The position numbers were made by a program, and so were the translations under genes. From Flemingiibacterium sp045635785 (GTDB taxonomy: Bacteria; Bacillota; Clostridia; Oscillospirales; CAG-272), in assembly GCA_045635785.1 (NCBI GenBank), contig JAZTWJ010000093.1, forward strand, positions 1-6,640: 6,640 bases of DNA. Reading direction: 5' to 3'. A model generated the notes under the pieces. The model searched no databases and had not been told where the DNA came from. It saw only the letters and a program-made list of their open reading frames with translations. This document shows positions 4,243 to 6,640 of the stretch, one piece after another (the first letter of the stretch is position 1; every line of letters begins with the position of its first letter).

Positions 4243-5370
4243 ATGCCGATTCTGAAATCAAACAAGAAGAAAAACGGTCTGCAGGGATACATTGTCCGAT
4301 ACAATTATACAGATCAAAACGGTGAGCGCAAACGCCTTGAAAAGACCGTTTACGGAAAGACCGAAGCGCAGATCGCAGAACAGCAGCTGCGCTTGCAAGC
4401 CGAATCAGATCCGTCCGGTAAAATGACGGTGTCCGATCTGTTTGACGAATACATCAAGGATAAATCTTTAAACGTGAGAGAAACTACATGCGACAAGGTC
4501 AGACGAACACTTGCCGGAAATGTCCTCCCGTTTTTCTCATCAAAAAAGCTCGATTCGCTGTCCCCAAGGTTATTGCAGGAATGGAAGCAATCCATCGCAG
4601 AGCAGGATACCAAAATATCAACCAAGCAAAAGCTGTATCAAGAATTTTCTACCATGTTGAAATTTGCTGTTCGCCGCGGGTATCTTAAATCCAATCCGCT
4701 GGATCAGATCGGAAATTTCAAGGATGTCTATTTTTCAAAGCCTGAGGATGTCTTACACTATTATACTGCCGACCAATATCTGATGTTTGCAAATGCCGCT
4801 CGAAGCGCCGCAGAGGAAAAGAACACCGAAATCGAATGGGGATGTTATGTGTTTTTTGCGGTTGCGTTTTATACCGGAGCGCGCAAAGGCGAAATCAATG
4901 CACTTAAATGGTCTGATCTCGATGGCAACATCATGCACATCAGACGCTCCATCGCTCAAAAGGTCAAAGGCGACGACAGAGAAACACCGCCCAAAAACAA
5001 ATCGTCCTATCGAGATCTGCAAATGCCAATGCCGTTGCTCGCAATTCTGTCGGAACACAGAGATCGGCAAATGTGTGACCCGCGTTTTTCCGATGAATGG
5101 CGCGTGTGCGGTGGCTGTAATCCGCTCCGTGATACAACGATCGAGAAGAAGAACACATCATACGCAAACGCTGCAGGTCTTCCTCATATCCGCGTACATG
5201 ATTTCCGGCACACACATGCTTCCGTCCTCGTCAATGAAGGCATCAACATCCAAGAGATTGCACGCCGCCTTGGACACTCAAAGGTCGAGCAGACTTGGAA
5301 TACATATTCGCATCTATACCCCAAAGAGGAAGAGCGTGCAGTCTCTGTTTTCAATAAAATTCGCTCCTAA
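4243..5370 (+). CDS. int: Phage tyrosine integrase, 375 residues
   Basis: A site-specific recombinase that integrates and excises the phage DNA. Residues 1-60 look like an AP2-like arm-binding domain (GLQGYIVRYNYTDQNGER, then RLEKTVYGKTEAQ). Residues 65-165 form the SAM-like core-binding domain (VSDLFDEYIKD, EWKQSI, AVRRGYLKSNPL). The catalytic domain is complete: R214 in TGARKGE, H319-x-x-R322 in HDFRHTHA, H345 in RLGHSK and nucleophile Y355 in NTYSHLYP. Length is normal for Firmicutes phage integrases. The ATG at 4243 follows GGGTGA; an ATG 14 codons upstream lacks a site and overlaps the -35 of the opposed promoter. The candidate attachment site lies directly downstream. Confidence 0.95.
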   Translation: MPILKSNKKKNGLQGYIVRYNYTDQNGERKRLEKTVYGKTEAQIAEQQLRLQAESDPSGKMTVSDLFDEYIKDKSLNVRETTCDKVRRTLAGNVLPFFSSKKLDSLSPRLLQEWKQSIAEQDTKISTKQKLYQEFSTMLKFAVRRGYLKSNPLDQIGNFKDVYFSKPEDVLHYYTADQYLMFANAARSAAEEKNTEIEWGCYVFFAVAFYTGARKGEINALKWSDLDGNIMHIRRSIAQKVKGDDRETPPKNKSSYRDLQMPMPLLAILSEHRDRQMCDPRFSDEWRVCGGCNPLRDTTIEKKNTSYANAAGLPHIRVHDFRHTHASVLVNEGINIQEIARRLGHSKVEQTWNTYSHLYPKEEERAVSVFNKIRS

Positions 5371-5395
5371 AAAATCACCAAAAAATCACCGAATT
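5370..5395 (+). repeat. Left arm repeats AAAAATCACC, including 15-bp copy 1
   Basis: AAAAATCACC occurs twice in near tandem (5370-5379 and 5381-5390). The second copy belongs to the 15-bp unit AAAAATCACCGAATT (5381-5395), which is repeated exactly at 5575-5589. Short direct repeats on both sides of a core are typical of arm-type binding sites of integrases with an AP2-like N-terminal domain; that role is inferred. Confidence 0.6.
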
Positions 5396-5508
5396 ATTTT
5401 CAAAACGATGTTTTTGTGCCACTTTCCCGCTTGTGTCTCATGTGCAAAAAGCGTTGATATTTAAGGCTTTTTTGCTCTTCCGCGTTTCTGTGCGTTGGGC
5501 AAGATCGT

Positions 5509-5526
5509 TTCCCTCCGGATCCACCA
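5509..5526 (+). other. Candidate attP core: tRNA 3'-end-like sequence ending in CCA
   Basis: TTCCCTCCGGATCCACCA has the layout of the last bases of a tRNA gene: a 3' T-stem strand (CCCTC), a 7-base acceptor strand (CGGATCC), discriminator A and CCA, followed after 6 bases by a terminator. No matching 5' tRNA half is present, since the upstream bases do not pair as a T-arm. It is therefore a fragment, as carried by phages that integrate into a tRNA gene. The acceptor would need a tRNA starting GGATCCG; an Arg tRNA is a guess from memory. The rest of 5396-5508 shows only a weak bulged hairpin (GCAAAAAGC with GCTTTTTTGC) and no gene. Confidence 0.5.
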
Positions 5527-5532
5527 AACGTC

Positions 5533-5560
5533 AAAAAGTGCCTGATTTCAGGCACTTTTT
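5533..5560. terminator. Strong bidirectional Rho-independent terminator
   Basis: AAAAAGTGCCTG (5533-5544) pairs with CAGGCACTTTTT (5549-5560), 12 bp, loop ATTT. The arms provide T runs in both directions. It separates the integrase (plus) from the converging late genes (minus), and sits just after the tRNA-like CCA end. Confidence 0.9.
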
Positions 5561-5574
5561 GTTTTTCATCACCG

Positions 5575-5589
5575 AAAAATCACCGAATT
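5575..5589 (+). repeat. Right arm repeat AAAAATCACCGAATT, copy 2
   Basis: Exact copy of 5381-5395, 194 bp away in the same orientation. It is preceded by a further partial copy TCATCACCG (5566-5574). It lies on the far side of the tRNA-like core and the terminator, which favours an attP with both arms over a one-sided prophage end. Confidence 0.6.
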
Positions 5590-5609
5590 CTTATAGTGAA
5601 ACTCGTTTT

Positions 5610-5900
5610 TTACTTCTCGTCGATCTTCTTCATCTTCTCGGTCAGCATGTCACGCCGCTTTCCGAATGCTTTGCACATGATCTCACCGACACCGCCTTCG
5701 CCGAATTTCTTCTTTGCTGTGTCGCACCAGCGGCGCAGCTCCTCAATGCGTGTCTGTGCATCCTGCTTGTGCATCTGCATCACTTCCATGTCTCCGTCAT
5801 CGCGTGCATCGATCGCATACGTGATGTGTGCTTCCGCATCCTTGAATTCGTCCTCGATGGTGTCAAACATCTCGGCGATGATCTTTTCCTTCGCTTGCAT
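5610..5900 (-). CDS. Small helical phage-like protein, 96 residues
   Basis: Function not recognised. The protein is all-helical, acidic at the start and basic at the end: MQAKEKIIAEMFDTIEDEF, then DAEAHITYAIDARDDGDMEV, a His/Gln helix MQMHKQDAQTRIEELRRW, and GKRRDMLTEKMKKIDEK. The His/Glu/Asp-rich helical-bundle look is reminiscent of small ferritin-like proteins seen in gut phages, but I cannot confirm metal ligands. The ATG has AAGGAGTGA 4 nt before it, and the upstream gene ends 11 nt away with its stop inside that site, so it is co-translated. It is the last gene of the right-hand minus operon. Confidence 0.7.
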   Translation of the reverse strand: MQAKEKIIAEMFDTIEDEFKDAEAHITYAIDARDDGDMEVMQMHKQDAQTRIEELRRWCDTAKKKFGEGGVGEIMCKAFGKRRDMLTEKMKKIDEK

Positions 5901-5911
5901 ATAATCACTCC

Positions 5912-6253
5912 TTATGATGTAATAATGTACTCATACAGGCGGCTGATATCCGCTTCACCCAGCGAGATTTCACCCAGCGGTGAGAGATCGATTCTGATCG
6001 CTCCCACGCGGCGCGCCTGCTTGATAAATTCTTCTCGCAGCACTTCGATATCGATGCCGCCGCCCGGATCGATCACGCCGAGCATCTTGATGATCGGAAT
6101 GTCGCCGAACGTCTTTACAAGCTCTCCCATCCTCGATAGTGCAATTCCTGCGGCAGCGCCCAAAACGACACCCTGCCATCCCGGAACCTTCGGGATCAGA
6201 TCGTTCTCAAGGAACCGCTGAATACCGCGCTGTACCTGTGCTGTGGATACCAT
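5912..6253 (-). CDS. Conserved phage-like protein, 113 residues, with hydrophobic segment
   Basis: Probably a phage late/structural-region protein of unknown role. It begins MVSTAQVQRGIQRFLENDL, followed by GWQGVVLGAAAGIALSRMG, a short hydrophobic Gly/Ala helix (about residues 26-42) that might touch a membrane but is short for a full span. A KMLGVIDPGGGIDIEVLR segment follows, and an end rich in strands (RIDLSPLGEISLGEADISRLYEYI). From memory, proteins with this VQRG / GVID / LYEYI plan are common in Clostridia phages without assigned function. The ATG at 6253 follows AGGAGGT at 4-5 nt; the frame opens 9 codons further up but without a site. Confidence 0.72.
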   Translation of the reverse strand: MVSTAQVQRGIQRFLENDLIPKVPGWQGVVLGAAAGIALSRMGELVKTFGDIPIIKMLGVIDPGGGIDIEVLREEFIKQARRVGAIRIDLSPLGEISLGEADISRLYEYIITS

Positions 6254-6280
6254 ATAAACCTCCTGTTGTTGTGATCTCAT

Positions 6281-6304
6281 CGGAGGACGGTTTCCCGCCC
6301 TCCG
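6281..6304. other. Intercistronic hairpin with GAAA tetraloop (minus strand)
   Basis: On the minus-strand RNA, a 10-bp GC-rich stem (GGAGGGCGG against CCGUCCUCC plus a closing pair, one G-U) is capped by GAAA, a GNRA tetraloop. No T run follows on either strand, so it is not a standard terminator. It lies between the Cys-rich gene and the 113-residue gene and may stabilise the upstream mRNA or mark a processing point. Confidence 0.5.
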
Positions 6305-6310
6305 CGCCTA

Positions 6311-6640
6311 TCAGTTGCCGCAGCCGCAGCAGCCGCAGTTGGTGACGGGATTGTAAAGTACCTGCGCAGTCGTTGTCGTACCGGGCACGATGTCAGATAC
6401 GAGTTTAGGGTAAAATGTTGCGTTGACATAGCTTACGATCTGCGAATCACTGCAGCAGCGTGCCGCACGTTCAGCCGCGATCTGACCTTCCAGATTGCTC
6501 TTGACGCACATCAGATCGTCGTGGACGCGCTCGAAGCTGTCAGCCGTGCGCTGGTTGATGACCGCCTGTCCGCAAAGCGAATCGCGGATCTCGCGGAACT
6601 GACCGTCAACGTAGTTGCGCATGTCGTTCATCTGACCGAG
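6311..6640 (-). CDS. Cys-rich-tail phage structural-like protein, 5' end outside the window
   Basis: The frame is open to the right edge; an ATG at 6631 exists but no ribosome binding site is visible in the 9 bases before it, so the gene probably starts further right. At least 109 codons are visible. A long coiled-coil part (MRNYVDGQFREIRDSL, RVHDDLMCVKSNLEGQIAAE) is followed by RCCSDSQIVSYVNATFYPK, a Thr/Pro region (GTTTTAQVLYNPVTN) and a Cys/Gly C-terminus, CGCCGCGN. Coiled-coil proteins ending in Cys/Gly clusters are, from memory, a recurring type in gut phages near structural genes. The Cys cluster could bind metal or crosslink. Function not known. Confidence 0.7.
   Translation of the reverse strand, partial: LGQMNDMRNYVDGQFREIRDSLCGQAVINQRTADSFERVHDDLMCVKSNLEGQIAAERAARCCSDSQIVSYVNATFYPKLVSDIVPGTTTTAQVLYNPVTNCGCCGCGN

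Noticed and set aside
4787..5464. Plus-strand open frame of 225 codons
   Set aside because: It overlaps the integrase catalytic domain in another frame; basic, low-complexity product without any motif.
5452..5480. GCAAAAAGC / GCTTTTTTGC hairpin as an integrase terminator
   Set aside because: Bulged, AT-rich stem with a long loop; the strong hairpin at 5533-5560 serves this role better.
5370..5589. AAAAATCACC repeats as a CRISPR array
   Set aside because: Copies are too short, irregularly spaced, and there are no spacers of constant length or cas genes.
5433..6221. Long plus-strand open frame of 262 codons
   Set aside because: It runs antisense through two well-supported minus-strand genes and the terminator, has no ribosome binding site and an unlikely Cys/Ser/Ile-rich product.

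Overview
The window reads as the lysogeny region of a temperate phage of a low-to-mid-GC Gram-positive host, probably a gut Clostridia (Oscillospiraceae/Ruminococcaceae-like). The evidence is near-perfect sigma-A promoters (TTGACA-N17-TATAAT), strong GGAGG/GGTGA-type ribosome binding sites, a TTG start on the repressor, compact bidirectional Rho-independent terminators, and a tyrosine integrase of the type common in Firmicutes phages. The host assignment is inference; no 16S or housekeeping gene is present.

Layout. (1) 1-1377, minus strand: a tightly packed early operon of six very small genes, the last cut by the left edge. All start with nearly the same ribosome-binding/start block, and none belongs to a family I recognise. 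(2) 1378-1593: a divergent control region with two consensus promoters, a repeated TGTGT-N6-ACCC element that is a good candidate operator, and a 16-bp palindromic site resembling parS. (3) 1594-1983, plus strand: a short XRE/CI-like repressor without a peptidase domain. (4) 1967-3866, plus strand: a self-contained cassette with its own consensus promoter and terminators on both sides. It encodes a 563-residue protein with a membrane anchor, coiled coil, SWIM zinc finger, Mrr-like PD-(D/E)xK nuclease domain and a C-terminal KIYH module. Position, architecture and more AT-rich composition suggest an antiphage or superinfection-exclusion cargo gene. (5) 3865-4242: a small minus-strand module with one 32-residue gene, one possibly frame-broken small ORF, and two overlapping opposed promoters sharing a palindrome. 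(6) 4243-5370, plus strand: the integrase. (7) 5370-5609: a probable attachment region, in which a tRNA-3'-end-like sequence ending in CCA is flanked by copies of a 15-bp direct repeat and followed by a strong terminator. (8) 5610-6640, minus strand: three small genes that look like phage late/structural genes, the last cut by the right edge.

Taken together, the repressor would hold the leftward early promoter off in the lysogen, while the integrase recombines at the site just downstream of it. Late genes on the right converge on the integrase at the terminator at 5533-5560. Integrase, candidate att core with repeat arms on both sides, and late genes being adjacent fits an uncut attP, meaning a circular or circularly permuted phage genome. 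An integrated end with chromosome to the right is the alternative. The most interesting single item is the membrane-anchored SWIM-Mrr nuclease cassette; the most unusual organisational feature is the run of mini-genes sharing one initiation block.
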